A stretch of 64,000 bases of DNA from Streptomyces sp. GS7 (GTDB taxonomy: Bacteria; Actinomycetota; Actinomycetes; Streptomycetales; Streptomycetaceae). Below the pieces are notes generated by a model that saw nothing but the letters and a program-made list of their open reading frames with translations, was not told the DNA's origin and did no database searches. The first letter of the stretch is position 1, and each line of letters begins with the position of its first letter. The DNA lies in contig NZ_CP047146.1 in assembly GCF_009834125.1 (NCBI RefSeq), positions 3,961,501-4,025,500 on the forward strand. Direction: 5' to 3'. Position numbers and translations under genes: made by a program. Positions 31,706 to 40,774 of the stretch are shown here, one piece after another.

Positions 31706-33427
31706 ATGGCCGACCAGCTGCTGTTCAACCCCCGCACCTACGACCCGGCGCACTTCGACCCCGAGACCCGCAGGCTGCTGCGCGCCACCGTCGACTGGTT
31801 CGAGGACCGCGGCAAGCGCCAGCTGATCGAGGACTACCGCTCCCGCACCTGGCTGGCGGACTTCCTCGCGTTCTCCGCCAAGGAAGGGCTGTTCGCGACC
31901 TTCCTCACCCCGGCCTCCGCCGCCGACGGGCAGCCGGACAAGCGCTGGGACACCGCCCGCATCGCCGCCCTCAACGAGATATTCGGCTTCTACGGGCTCG
32001 ACTACTGGTATGCCTGGCAGGTCACCATCCTCGGCCTCGGCCCCGTCTGGCAGAGCGACAACGCCACCGCCCGTGCCCGTGCGGCCGAACTCCTCGAACA
32101 GGGCGAGGTGTTCGCCTTCGGCCTGTCCGAGAAGGCTCACGGTGCCGACATCTACTCCACCGACATGCTGCTGGAGCCCGACGGTGACGGCGGATTCCGC
32201 GCCAGCGGCTCCAAGTACTACATCGGCAACGGCAACGCCGCCGGACTCGTCTCCGTCTTCGGCCGCCGCACCGACATCGAGGGCCCGGACGGCTACGTCT
32301 TCTTCGCCGCCGACAGCCGTCACCCCGCCTACCAGCTGGTGAAGAACGTCGTCGACTCCTCCAAGTACGTCAGCGAATTCCGCCTCGACGACTACCCGGT
32401 CGGTCAGGACGACATCCTGCACACCGGCCGTGCCGCCTTCGACGCCGCCCTCAACACCGTCAACGTCGGCAAGTTCAACCTCTGCACCGGCGCCATCGGC
32501 ATCTGCGAGCACGCGATGTACGAGGCCGTCACCCATGCGCAGAACCGCATCCTCTACGGCCGCCCGGTCACCGCCTTCCCGCACGTGCGCCGCGAGCTGA
32601 CCGACGCCTACGTACGCCTCGTCGGCATGAAGATGTTCAGCGACCGCGCCGTCGACTACTTCCGGTCCGCCGGCCCCGACGACCGCCGCTACCTCCTCTT
32701 CAACCCGATGACGAAGATGAAGGTGACCACCGAGGGCGAGAAGGTCATCGACCTGATGTGGGACGTCATCGCGGCCAAGGGCTTCGAGAAGGACACCTAC
32801 TTCGCCCAGGCCGCCACCGAGATCCGGGGCCTGCCGAAGCTGGAGGGCACGGTCCACGTCAACCTCGCGCTGATCCTCAAGTTCATGGGCAACCATCTGC
32901 TGAACCCCACCGAGTACGAAGCGGTGCCGACCCGCCTCGACGCGGCCGACGACGCGTTCCTCTTCCGGCAGGGACCGGCCCGTGGCCTGGGATCCATCCG
33001 CTTCCACGACTGGCGGGCCGCGTTCGACGCCTACGCCGAGACGCCCAACGTCGCCCGCTTCCGCGAGCAGGCGGACGCCCTGTGCGAGTTCGTCACCACC
33101 GCGGCCCCCGACGAGGGGCAGAGCCGCGACCTCGACCTCCTGCTCGCCGTGGGCCAGCTCTTCGCGCTCGTCGTGCACGCGCAGCTGATCCTGGAACAGG
33201 CACACCTGACCGGCCTCGACGCCGATGTGCTCGACGAGCTGTTCGCCGTCCTCGTACGCGACTTCTCCGCGCACGCCGTCGAGCTGCACGGCAAGGACTC
33301 GGCCACCGCGGAACAGCAGAGCTGGGCGCTGGGCGCGGTCCGGCGCCCGGTCGTCGACGACGCCCGCTCCAAGCGCGTCTGGGAGCGCGTCGAGGCGCTG
33401 TCCGGGGCGTACGAGATGGCCCCGTAA
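31706..33427 (+). CDS. acyl-CoA dehydrogenase family protein
   Basis: A 573-residue flavoprotein. The N-terminal part runs through DWFEDRGKRQLIEDYRSRTW. The FAD/substrate domain has EVFAFGLSEKAHGADIYSTD, FRASGSKYYIGNGNAAGLVS and VGQDDILHTGRAAFDAALNT. The helical domain has AVTHAQNRILYGRPVTAFPH, AAKGFEKDTYFAQAATEIRG and LPKLEGTVHVNLALILKFMG. The C-terminal 150 residues are an added helical domain, as in the longer acyl-CoA dehydrogenase/oxidase-like branch. It acts in fatty acyl or related acyl-CoA oxidation. ATG at 31706 follows GGAAAGG. Its control by the upstream PadR protein is inferred from adjacency. Confidence 0.88.
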   Translation: MADQLLFNPRTYDPAHFDPETRRLLRATVDWFEDRGKRQLIEDYRSRTWLADFLAFSAKEGLFATFLTPASAADGQPDKRWDTARIAALNEIFGFYGLDYWYAWQVTILGLGPVWQSDNATARARAAELLEQGEVFAFGLSEKAHGADIYSTDMLLEPDGDGGFRASGSKYYIGNGNAAGLVSVFGRRTDIEGPDGYVFFAADSRHPAYQLVKNVVDSSKYVSEFRLDDYPVGQDDILHTGRAAFDAALNTVNVGKFNLCTGAIGICEHAMYEAVTHAQNRILYGRPVTAFPHVRRELTDAYVRLVGMKMFSDRAVDYFRSAGPDDRRYLLFNPMTKMKVTTEGEKVIDLMWDVIAAKGFEKDTYFAQAATEIRGLPKLEGTVHVNLALILKFMGNHLLNPTEYEAVPTRLDAADDAFLFRQGPARGLGSIRFHDWRAAFDAYAETPNVARFREQADALCEFVTTAAPDEGQSRDLDLLLAVGQLFALVVHAQLILEQAHLTGLDADVLDELFAVLVRDFSAHAVELHGKDSATAEQQSWALGAVRRPVVDDARSKRVWERVEALSGAYEMAP

Positions 33428-33457
33428 CACCCGAGTGGTCAGAGCCCACGACAGGGT

Positions 33458-33499
33458 GGCGGGCTCGGTCGGCGTCCAGGGGCGCCGGCCGAGCCCGCC
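33458..33499. terminator. bidirectional terminator
   Basis: Arms 33458-33474 and 33483-33499 pair over 17 bp with one G-U and an 8-base loop, between the convergent dehydrogenase and HNH genes. Confidence 0.75.
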
Positions 33500-33576
33500 G
33501 TGTCGCCGGCACTTCGTCGCCGTAGCGGGGTTCGGTTTCCCCGGCAGGGCCTGTCCTCCCGCTCGCCGGCGCTGTC

Positions 33577-34281
33577 TCACGGCGCAGGCGAGTACCTCAC
33601 CGCCGCCTGGGTGCACCCGGCGGCGATCTTGCTCAACGCCTTCTTCTCGGCGCGGTCGGCCGTGAGGTTCCAGCGGAGTTTGGTGGCGACCCAGTCGGTG
33701 GCGTAGGTGCAGGCGGCGTTCTTGGCGGGCGGCATCCACTCCGCCGGGTCCTTGTCGCCCTTCGCGCGGTTGGGGCCGGAGCTGACGGCTGTCAAACTGC
33801 GTTCGGCGCCCAGGTCGTTGGCGTACTGCTCGCGCCGCTCGGCGGTCCACTTGGAGGCACCGGAGTCCCACGCCTCCGCCAGCGGTACGACGTGGTCTAT
33901 GTCGAGCCCGCGGGCGTCGGTGACGTTCCGGTCGTCGTAGTACGAGTGCCAGCTTCCGCCGGTCAGCTTGCAGCCCTTGCCCTCCTCGGGCTTCTTGACG
34001 GCTTCGGCGAGGAGGACTTCCTGCCGGGTGTCGCAGCCGTTGTGGTCGGCGTCGGTCCACAGGCGGAACTTCGTGCGGGTGTAGCCGGCCCGCGACTCCG
34101 GGGCCGTTCTCAACCGGCCTATGGCGTCCGTGAGGGAGAGTCTGTTGCGCTCGCCGTCGGCGGGGTTCCGGTGCGAGGACTCCCGCGGTTTCGCGTCGTC
34201 GGAGCCGGTGTGCGAGCAGGCTGCCGTGGACAGCAGCAGGAGCGGACAGGCGAGGACTGCCAGGCGGCGGGCGCGGAACAT
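33577..34281 (-). CDS. exported HNH endonuclease-like lipoprotein
   Basis: A 234-residue protein. The N-terminus (RARRLAVLACPLLLLSTAAC) ends in a lipobox Cys, so it should be a lipoprotein on the outside of the membrane. The C-terminal domain is of the DUF1524/HNH type common in actinomycetes: FRLWTDADHNGCDTRQEVLL, WHSYYDDRNVTDARGLDIDH, VVPLAEAWDSGASKWTAERR, ANDLGAERSLTAVSSGPNRA and KGDKDPAEWMPP. The metal His lies in DIDHVVPLAEAW, with Asn in GPNRAKGDKDP. Family members are secreted nucleases or nuclease-like proteins, probably for DNA scavenging. ATG at 34281 follows GGGGAGACC. It is convergent with the acyl-CoA dehydrogenase gene. Confidence 0.88.
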   Translation of the reverse strand: MFRARRLAVLACPLLLLSTAACSHTGSDDAKPRESSHRNPADGERNRLSLTDAIGRLRTAPESRAGYTRTKFRLWTDADHNGCDTRQEVLLAEAVKKPEEGKGCKLTGGSWHSYYDDRNVTDARGLDIDHVVPLAEAWDSGASKWTAERREQYANDLGAERSLTAVSSGPNRAKGDKDPAEWMPPAKNAACTYATDWVATKLRWNLTADRAEKKALSKIAAGCTQAAVRYSPAP

Positions 34282-34696
34282 GGTCTCCCCAAGCAACAGG
34301 TGATGCGACGTCACCTACGGTGACCCACCGCAAAGAGGCAGGCAAACGCGGATCCGTGCCTACCCGCTCCGGAGCGTTCAACTCGCTCTGATCTCAGCGA
34401 TGTTGTGGAGGGAGTGCCGTTCCCACAGCCGACGCGGTGTAATGGGAGAACAGGGGGGACCCTGTGTGCGGGTCTCGTCGGCGACAGACATTGCGCCGGG
34501 CGGGGGGCCGTGGATGGAGTCGGCACGGCCGCGGCGGATGGGGGCGACTTCGCCGCCGCAGTCGCCCGCGCGCCGCCACGACGGTTCGCCGTGCGGCGGC
34601 GGAGGACTCGGCCTGTAGAGCCCGGGGCGGACCGGAGGCCTCAACTGTCCGGCGATGTAGGTGTGTTGTCCCGTGTGCGCGACAGGCCGCAGGGGC
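34282..34696. other. intergenic region, no gene seen
   Basis: A 415-bp gap between two minus-strand genes. Small frames on both strands lack start signals and recognisable content. The HNH promoter should be near 34282-34380. Confidence 0.4.
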
Positions 34697-35839
34697 TCAG
34701 GACAGCATGTTGATCTTGTACTGCATGAATCGGTAGTTCCACACGTCGTACCACTGGCTGACGACGATGTGGAAGTTGCCGAAGGTCGACCCGGGGACGA
34801 CGAACCCGCCGTACGGGCTGGCGACGAGGTTGGCCACCTCCTGCCCCGGGGCGCAGGGCAGGATCATCGTCTGCTCCAGCGTCTTGGTCAGGTCCGAGGT
34901 CGGGAGCGGGAAGACCATCGCCCGGATCGACAGCGCGTTCATGTTCAGCCATGTGAGGACGTACTTGCCGTCCATGGCGCGGAAGCAGATCTCGCCCCAC
35001 TTGCGGGTGCCGAAGACGGTCGTCGGAGGCGCGCCCCACCGCCAGCCGCCGTCGGCATAGCCCCACGGCTCGTACGCGTCCGCCTTGCCGAGACTGTCCT
35101 TCCGTACCCGGTGCAGCAGCATCCCCGATTCCACTTCGCGGTTGAAGACCGTGGACAGGACGTAGCAGTAGTCGCCGTCGGCCACCGCGTAGGTCTTCTG
35201 CTGGAACTGGCCGCCGTGCAGGTCACCCGGCCACTGGCACAGGTACTCCCAGGTCTCGCCGTTGTCGGTGGAGCGCCAGAAGTCCGTGTGGTGGGTGTTG
35301 TAGATGACGCCGCGCATGAGGTGCATGTACATGACGCCGTCGACGACGAACACATCGGACGGGATCGCCGTCGTGGCCTTGTCACCGACCGGGTGGTGCG
35401 GCTCGCCGACAAGGCTGACGGCGTGGTTGCCGCCGACGCTCCCGTCGATACGCAGGTTGTTCAGGTCCGCGCTGCCGGAGCGCAGGCCGACCGGGGCGCG
35501 CCAGTCATCGGGGGCCTCCCCGGGCCGCGGTACGTGGTCGCCGTTGAAGGTGTCGCCGCCGACGAACAGCATGGTGCCGTTCGGGCACCGTACGGGGATG
35601 CCGAGGTCGGTCCACGGCGAGGCGAACGGGCCGGTCTCGGCCGGACCGCTCAGGTTCTTCACCTTGGTCGCGAGCGTCGGACTGGTCGGGTCGTTCGGCC
35701 CGCCGGCCATAGCCGCCTCGGTACCCGAAACGGCGACGCCTGCTCCCACGGCCACGCCGAGGCCGACGCCGAGCTTGAGGAGCTTACGGCGGGAGTACCC
35801 GCCGGTCGCCGGGTCCTGCTCGTCCGATGGACGTGTCAT
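34697..35839 (-). CDS. Tat-exported DUF4185 protein
   Basis: A 380-residue protein with a twin-arginine signal (GGYSRRKLLKLGVGLGVAVG). The mature part is a DUF4185 domain, a beta-propeller-like fold related to secreted glycan-active proteins: TDLGIPVRCPNGTMLFVGGD, YMHLMRGVIYNTHHTDFWRS, DNGETWEYLCQWPGDLHGG, VLTWLNMNALSIRAMVF and SPYGGFVVPGS. Actinobacterial DUF4185 proteins include endo-D-arabinanase-like enzymes, but this activity is not assigned here. ATG at 35839 follows AAAGG. It lies in a cluster of exported proteins with the polysaccharide deacetylase upstream and the HNH lipoprotein downstream. Confidence 0.82.
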   Translation of the reverse strand: MTRPSDEQDPATGGYSRRKLLKLGVGLGVAVGAGVAVSGTEAAMAGGPNDPTSPTLATKVKNLSGPAETGPFASPWTDLGIPVRCPNGTMLFVGGDTFNGDHVPRPGEAPDDWRAPVGLRSGSADLNNLRIDGSVGGNHAVSLVGEPHHPVGDKATTAIPSDVFVVDGVMYMHLMRGVIYNTHHTDFWRSTDNGETWEYLCQWPGDLHGGQFQQKTYAVADGDYCYVLSTVFNREVESGMLLHRVRKDSLGKADAYEPWGYADGGWRWGAPPTTVFGTRKWGEICFRAMDGKYVLTWLNMNALSIRAMVFPLPTSDLTKTLEQTMILPCAPGQEVANLVASPYGGFVVPGSTFGNFHIVVSQWYDVWNYRFMQYKINMLS

Positions 35840-36267
35840 TCTGTCGATGCCTTTCAGGGTCAACTCACCAGCACGCAGACGAAGTCGGTCCGTTGCCCGG
35901 GTGCCTTCCCGAGGAGCCGCCGCTCCGGCACTCTTGGGGCAACGGACACCGATGTCCCGCATCCGCCACCTTCTTCGCGACCTTCCTCGCGTCTGCCGTG
36001 CGTGAGATCTTCGGGTGGAGGACGACCGACGCCGGGCAGCGTGCCTGCATCGGACGACGTCGACGCTACTCACGGCCGATGAAATGGCGATGACACAACG
36101 ATGACCTGGCTGGTGGGCCGGCCGACCTCACGGGCGGCACGTCGCCGGTCAGGGCGGCGCCCGCCGGATCTACGGCGTCCACGCCGCAGCCGGCCGTGCT
36201 GCCGTGCTGCCGTGCGTCACGGGCCCGTCCGGAGTCCGGCTGGTTCTCGGGGCTCCTCCCGGAGCCG
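35840..36267. other. intergenic region, no gene seen
   Basis: A 428-bp gap between two minus-strand genes. It should hold the DUF4185 promoter and the 3' end region of the deacetylase gene. I find no strong hairpin or dyad. Confidence 0.4.
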
Positions 36268-37470
36268 TCAGCCGCGTCCGGTGAACTGCTGTCCCACCCC
36301 GAGGCGGCGCAGGTCGGCGAGGACCTGCGGGTCCTGGGCATCCAGCCAGTCGCAGAGCTGACGGAAGGAGACCAGCCGGACATCCTTGTGCTTGGCGTCG
36401 GCTATGTGCTTGAGCGCCTCTTCGACGGCGTCCATGTAGATGCCGCCGTTCCACTGCTCGAAGTGGTTGCCGATGAAGAACGGCGCCCGGTTGGTCTCGT
36501 AGGCCCGCTGGAAGCCCGCGATGTACGCCCCCGTGGCCTGCTTGCGCCAGGCGGGGTAGTTGGCCGGCGGTGCCTTGGTGGAGTTCTTCGACTGGTTGGC
36601 CAGGATGTTGTAGTCCATCGAGAGCACCTCGAAGGAGTGGCCGGGGAACGGTACTTGCTGAAGCGGGAAGTTCCACACGCCCTGCCTCTTGACGGGCCAG
36701 ACCTGGAGACCGCCGGGCGAGCTGGCGTCGTACCGCCAGCCGCGCTTGCGGGCCGTGGGCAGCAGGTTGTCCTGCCCGAGCAGACACGGGGTACGGCCGC
36801 CGACGAGTTCCTTGCCGTAGTCGAACGGCAGCGGGTCGAGGTCCGTGAAGCCGGTGTTGGTCCGCCACTTGGTGACGAAGGACATCGCCTGCTCGATCTC
36901 GTCGTCCCACTGGGCGGGGGTCCAGTGCGCGACCGAGCCCCGGCCGGTGCCGCAGAAGTGGCCGTTGAAGTGCGTGCCGATCTCGTGCCCCGCCAGCCAC
37001 GCCGCGCGCACGTTCTTCAGCGTCTCCTTGATGTGGTCATCGTTGAGGTAGCCGATGTCGGAGGCGCCGACGGGATTGTTCGGCGGGCGGTACAGGCGCT
37101 TCTTCGCTTCAGGCAGCAGATACAGCCCGGAAAGGAAGAAGGTCATCGAGGCGTTGTGGTCCTCGGCCAGCTTGCGGAACCGGGGGAAGAGACCGTTGCC
37201 CACCTCGCCTGCCCCGTCCCACGAGAAGACGACGAACTGCGGCGGCTTCTGGCCCGGCTCCAGCTTCTGCGGTGCGGGCGGCTGGTTGGGCTGCTTTCCG
37301 CTGTACGCGGTCGAGCCGTCGCCTATCGGCTTGCCCTGCGCCACCTGTCCGGGCTGGGTTCCGACCTTGCCGGAGGCCGCCGACCCGGAGGCTGAGCAGC
37401 CGGCGACCGAGAGCGCTGCCGCTGCCCCTATCCCGAGTCCGCATATCTGTCGGCGGCTGAATTCACGCAT
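36268..37470 (-). CDS. exported polysaccharide deacetylase-like lipoprotein
   Basis: A 400-residue protein. The N-terminus MREFSRRQICGLGIGAAAAL followed by SVAGC combines a twin-arginine motif with a lipobox. A Pro/Gln-rich spacer follows. The NodB-like domain begins PQFVVFSWDGAGEVGNGLF, where the first Asp stands in for the usual metal-site Asp, and has MTFFLSGLYLLPEAKKRLY, AAWLAGHEIGTHFNGHFCG (His-x-x-x-His motif in HEIGTH) and a late APFFIGNHFEQWNGGIYMD. The family de-N-acetylates or modifies surface glycans. The motif 1 sequence SWDG differs from the usual FDDG, so activity should not be assumed. ATG at 37470 has GGGGACC upstream. Confidence 0.82.
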   Translation of the reverse strand: MREFSRRQICGLGIGAAAALSVAGCSASGSAASGKVGTQPGQVAQGKPIGDGSTAYSGKQPNQPPAPQKLEPGQKPPQFVVFSWDGAGEVGNGLFPRFRKLAEDHNASMTFFLSGLYLLPEAKKRLYRPPNNPVGASDIGYLNDDHIKETLKNVRAAWLAGHEIGTHFNGHFCGTGRGSVAHWTPAQWDDEIEQAMSFVTKWRTNTGFTDLDPLPFDYGKELVGGRTPCLLGQDNLLPTARKRGWRYDASSPGGLQVWPVKRQGVWNFPLQQVPFPGHSFEVLSMDYNILANQSKNSTKAPPANYPAWRKQATGAYIAGFQRAYETNRAPFFIGNHFEQWNGGIYMDAVEEALKHIADAKHKDVRLVSFRQLCDWLDAQDPQVLADLRRLGVGQQFTGRG

Positions 37471-38269
37471 AACGGTCCCCGTCGCATTCGTTCGAAGTTC
37501 TGGTAAATGGGACACCCCAGAGAACGGGGAGCCCAGAGAGTGGGGGAGGGGGTTGCCGACCTTCGCTGGGAATGGCCCGGTAACCCTCGACGGCCCTTCG
37601 CGCCCCTCTCGCGCGAATGAGCCCGTCCTTCGCCACGGCCACCGGGTAACCCACAAGCGCAGATGTCGGGATCATCCGCGGCACCGCCTGCCATGCCTCG
37701 GCCCGGCGCGACGTAACGGACGACTGCGGCCGGCGCCCGTCGCGCCGACAGTGGCTACCAGGATCCGACGCCATTCCGTCCGCCGGTTCGCCGAGCAGCT
37801 GCCCGGGACCGGTACCGATACCGGAACCGTCGCCGACGGAATTCGGCCGCGAGCTACGCGATGGTCAACAGTGAGAAGGAAGAGGTAATTGTCTGCGCTG
37901 CCGCACCGACCCCGCTCGTGAAATTCTCGACCATGCCACTTTGCTTTCCTCTCGGCCTTCCTGCCTGGCACGACCGTGGTCGTCCATCGTCGTCCGCATC
38001 CCGACATCTGTGCCAGATCGTGCGTCCCCGTTTCGACGGGCGGAAAGGATGCTGAAGGCCGATGCGGCCCGCAACGAGTTCCCTCGGACGCACATGACTC
38101 TGGCGGAGATCACTAGCGCACCGATAACGCCTCGCTAATGCAGACCATCCGAGACGTTGGCGAGGGCCGGGCCGGACGCTGCCCGCCGGCTTGTACGGCG
38201 CCGCCACGACCGCTGCGATCAGGCCGCGGCTCGACCCGTGATCCGCCCGACGGTGTCTAAGCTTCCGCC
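37471..38269. other. long intergenic region with possibly one small frame
   Basis: An 800-bp gap, somewhat lower in GC around 37860-38140. The only frame with a start signal is the 26-codon one at 37854-37934. The right end carries TAAGCT (38258-38263) 6 bases before the GNAT ATG, a possible -10 for a leaderless transcript. Confidence 0.4.
37854..37934 (-). CDS. possible 26-residue peptide
   Basis: The frame encodes MVENFTSGVGAAAQTITSSF followed by SLLTIA. AGAGGAAAG lies about 10 bases before the ATG. Codon use is less GC-biased than in neighbouring genes, so it may be noise or foreign. The peptide is hydrophobic with no Cys or Lys. No modification enzymes are nearby. Confidence 0.2.
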   Translation of the reverse strand: MVENFTSGVGAAAQTITSSFSLLTIA

Positions 38270-38800
38270 ATGAACGACACCACACATGGCATACGGATCA
38301 GACCAGGCAGCCTGGCCGACGCCCCGGCCATTCTGGACATGCTCGACGCCGCGGTGGTCTGGATGAACGCGCGCGGCAACACGGAGCAGTGGGGCACGAC
38401 ACCGTATTCACAGAAGCCCGGCGGGCCGGCCCGGGTCGAGCGCTACACGACCGAGAACTCCCCGTACATCGCGGAGTTGGACGGAACGCCCGTCGGGGCC
38501 CTGGTGCTGGACTCCGGGCCCAGCCCGCAGATGCCCATCGCGCCGGCAGCGGAACCCGAGCGATACGTCCGGCTGTTGATCTCCGACCGACGGTACGCAG
38601 GTCGGGGCATCGGAGCGGCGCTGCTGGCCCATGCCGCCGCGGAGACCCGGCGGGCCGGAGTGGACCTGCTGCGGGTCGACTGCTGGGCGGGTGGCGGGGG
38701 CGAGCTGGTCGCGTTCTACGAGCGCAACGGTTTCACCCGCACCGACCCTTTCCTGTCCCGGACTTGGCCTGGACAGGTGCTGGCCCGCCGGGTCGGCTGA
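38270..38800 (+). CDS. GNAT family N-acetyltransferase
   Basis: A 176-residue acetyltransferase. The core begins IRIRPGSLADAPAILDMLDA. Motif A with the acetyl-CoA pyrophosphate loop is RYAGRGIGAALLAHAAAETR, and motif B is LVAFYERNGFTRTDPFLS. An aromatic-acceptor region, NTEQWGTTPYSQKPGG, lies at about residue 38. TAAGCT six bases before the ATG may be a -10 of a leaderless promoter, since there is no Shine-Dalgarno. The gene is monocistronic and ends at a perfect hairpin shared with the flavodoxin gene. The substrate is unknown. Confidence 0.88.
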   Translation: MNDTTHGIRIRPGSLADAPAILDMLDAAVVWMNARGNTEQWGTTPYSQKPGGPARVERYTTENSPYIAELDGTPVGALVLDSGPSPQMPIAPAAEPERYVRLLISDRRYAGRGIGAALLAHAAAETRRAGVDLLRVDCWAGGGGELVAFYERNGFTRTDPFLSRTWPGQVLARRVG

Positions 38801-38981
38801 CAGCGCGGGCCGGGCACTCGCCGACGGTTCTTTCGGCGGGCCGGGGCAAGGCCAGGGCCAGGGCCAGGAATCGGGCCAGGGCCAGGGATCGGGGGTGGCC
38901 CGCCGGCGGTGCACGGTGAACAACTCGTCCGCGTACACCCCACCGGCATGGCCCGAGGCAGAGGGCCTGTTCCAGGAGGCA

Positions 38982-39009
38982 CGCCGGATCAGCCCGTCCT
39001 GATCCGGCG
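38982..39009. terminator. terminator between GNAT and flavodoxin genes
   Basis: CGCCGGATCAG (38982-38992) pairs perfectly with 38999-39009 around a 6-base loop. Confidence 0.7.
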
Positions 39010-39044
39010 CCTCCGCCTGGTCACCCCGTGACGTGCCGGGCCGG

Positions 39045-39518
39045 TCAGGACACCGCACCGGTCCGAGCCCGTAGCGTTTCGGCAAACGTGCGCGCCGCCT
39101 CCAGATCGGTGGCGTTGGGCCGGTCCTTGTGGATGCCGCCGACGAGCTTCATCGGAAGCCAGGTGTCGAACGCGCGGCAAGTGAAGGTGTCGGCCACCTC
39201 GAAACCCTTCCGGTCGAGAAGCCGTACGAGGGGGCGGGTGAACGGGCGGATCGGAGGTTCGGGCAGTCCGCTGGTCGCGAACACGAACGCCCTACTGTGT
39301 CCCCCCGTCGGGAGCGACCGGGCGAACCGGCGCAGCCGCGGATGGAAGTTCTGCAGGAAGATTCCCGAGCCGAATCCCACCAGGTCGTAGCCGGCGAGCT
39401 CTGCGCTGTCGATCTGTTCGGGGTTGACGACAGGAGCCTCCAGGACCTGTCCCATGACGTCGGCGATCCTCTTCGTGTTGCCGTGCGACACGGAGGTGCA
39501 CACGATGACGGCCTTCAT
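39045..39518 (-). CDS. flavodoxin-like protein
   Basis: A 157-residue flavodoxin. The FMN phosphate loop is VIVCTSVSHGNTKRIADVMG, a canonical T/S-x-x-x-x-N-T pattern. The second loop is DLVGFGSGIFLQNFHPRLRR, and FVFATSGLPEPPIRPF forms the isoalloxazine-side strand. ATG at 39518 follows AAAGGAG. It lies 104 bp downstream of an NDH-2-like reductase on the same strand, so a shared electron-transfer role is possible, although a hairpin separates the two. Confidence 0.88.
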   Translation of the reverse strand: MKAVIVCTSVSHGNTKRIADVMGQVLEAPVVNPEQIDSAELAGYDLVGFGSGIFLQNFHPRLRRFARSLPTGGHSRAFVFATSGLPEPPIRPFTRPLVRLLDRKGFEVADTFTCRAFDTWLPMKLVGGIHKDRPNATDLEAARTFAETLRARTGAVS

Positions 39519-39562
39519 GACGTTGCTCCTTTCACTTCCACGATTTCGGTGTGGTGCTGGTC

Positions 39563-39596
39563 GGATCGGGGTGGCGGTTCGCCTGCCGCCCGATCC
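39563..39596 (-). terminator. weak hairpin after the NDH-2-like gene
   Basis: GGATCGGG (39563-39570) pairs with CCCGATCC (39589-39596) in the gap between the two genes. The loop holds a second small stem. Confidence 0.4.
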
Positions 39597-39601
39597 CACC
39601 T

Positions 39602-39634
39602 CGCTCAGCGGACTGCGGCCGCTCAGCGGACTGC
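39602..39634. repeat. tandem duplication spanning the stop codon of the NDH-2-like gene
   Basis: CGCTCAGCGGACTGC occurs at 39602-39616 and again at 39620-39634, an 18-bp period. The second copy holds the stop codon and last residues of the gene; the first is a duplicate just downstream of the stop. Confidence 0.7.
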
Positions 39635-40774
39635 TGCCGGGGTCGGCGCGGGCTCCGTCGGCGTCGCGCCGGGAAGCCAACGGTAGGCACGTGGGAACCG
39701 CATCGAGGTGATGGTGTAGCGGCACACTCGTTTCTTGACCACCGCCGCCACCCGCCCCGACAACACGAACCCCCGAGGGGTGTCGTCCCGGTGCGTGGCC
39801 TGGATGAACCCGTCACGCCGACCGAGGCTCATCGCCTGGCCGGTCATGCCGATCGACACCGGCGCGGGTTGTTCACCCCGTATGAGCGCGAGCACGGTGT
39901 CGGCGCCATGGGCGCCCATGGGCAGCGCTGCCTGACAACTCATCCGCAGGTGACCCCCGACCGGCTCGGGTGGTGCAACCGCGTCACCGGCGCCGACGAT
40001 GCGTCGATGGTGCAGGCACACCAGAGCGTCGTCGGTGCGCAGGCGCCCGTCGGGGGTCACCGGCAGGCCGCTGCGCCGTGCCAGGTCCGGTACGTCGAAC
40101 GAGCCCGCCCATACCGTGCAGTCGCTGGGCAGCGGGCCGGCATCGGTCTCGACGCCGTCCCGGCGGACTCCGGTGACCCGCAGTCCGGTGCGCACCACGA
40201 CCCCGGCGTTCGCGAGCCTGCGTCCCATGTCCACGCGGCTAGATCCGGGCAGCCACCCGGCGACCGACTGGGAGACCAACTCGACCTTCAACGACGGGTA
40301 CCGGTAGGCGATTTCGGCGGCACTCTCGATCCCTGTCATGCCGCCACCGACCACCACGACATGCGCTCCTGCAGGCAGTCGCCGCAGTCGTGTACGCAAC
40401 GAATCGGCGCCGTCGAGGTCGGCGACACTCCATGCGTTCCCGGAACCGGACGGGTCTCGGGGAGCCGTGCTTCCCACCGCGTACAGCAGATAGTCGAACT
40501 CGACTGCCCCACCGTCGTCGAGCAGCACGGATCGCTCCGCGATCGCCTCCACCGTCGCTACCCGCAGTCGCACGTCGCGGTGCAGCAGACCGCTCAACGG
40601 CCGTACCGCGCTCGCCCCGCCCGCCGCGTGCTCGTGCAACCGGACACGTTCCACGAATTCCGGCCGAGGATTGACCACCGTCACACTCACGTCGGACCGC
40701 CCCGTGACCGCCAGTCGATTCGCGGCCATCACCCCCGCGTAGCCGGCGCCGACCACCAGCACCCGTGCCACCAC
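39623..40774 (-). CDS. NDH-2-like NAD(P)/FAD-dependent oxidoreductase
   Basis: A 383-residue two-dinucleotide-binding flavoprotein. The FAD motif is RVLVVGAGYAGVMAANRLAV, the NAD(P) motif is HVVVVGGGMTGIESAAEIAY, and the second FAD signature is RIVGAGDAVAPPEPVGGHLR. Other family features are VNPRPEFVERVRLHEHAAGG and YLLYAVGSTAPRDPSG. It lacks an obvious C-terminal membrane anchor. It resembles the type II NADH dehydrogenase or FSP1-like group. GTG at 40774 is chosen since GGAGG lies five bases upstream, although neighbouring GTG codons are possible. It is followed by the flavodoxin gene. Confidence 0.88.
   Translation of the reverse strand: MVARVLVVGAGYAGVMAANRLAVTGRSDVSVTVVNPRPEFVERVRLHEHAAGGASAVRPLSGLLHRDVRLRVATVEAIAERSVLLDDGGAVEFDYLLYAVGSTAPRDPSGSGNAWSVADLDGADSLRTRLRRLPAGAHVVVVGGGMTGIESAAEIAYRYPSLKVELVSQSVAGWLPGSSRVDMGRRLANAGVVVRTGLRVTGVRRDGVETDAGPLPSDCTVWAGSFDVPDLARRSGLPVTPDGRLRTDDALVCLHHRRIVGAGDAVAPPEPVGGHLRMSCQAALPMGAHGADTVLALIRGEQPAPVSIGMTGQAMSLGRRDGFIQATHRDDTPRGFVLSGRVAAVVKKRVCRYTITSMRFPRAYRWLPGATPTEPAPTPAAVR

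Noticed and set aside
31676..34381. 901-codon open frame on the minus strand
   Set aside because: It is antisense to the acyl-CoA dehydrogenase gene and runs out of frame across the HNH gene.
38840..38897. Run of GGCCAG units that could be a repeat element or CRISPR-like array
   Set aside because: The units are 6 bp, imperfect and without spacers. This is a simple-sequence tract in noncoding DNA.
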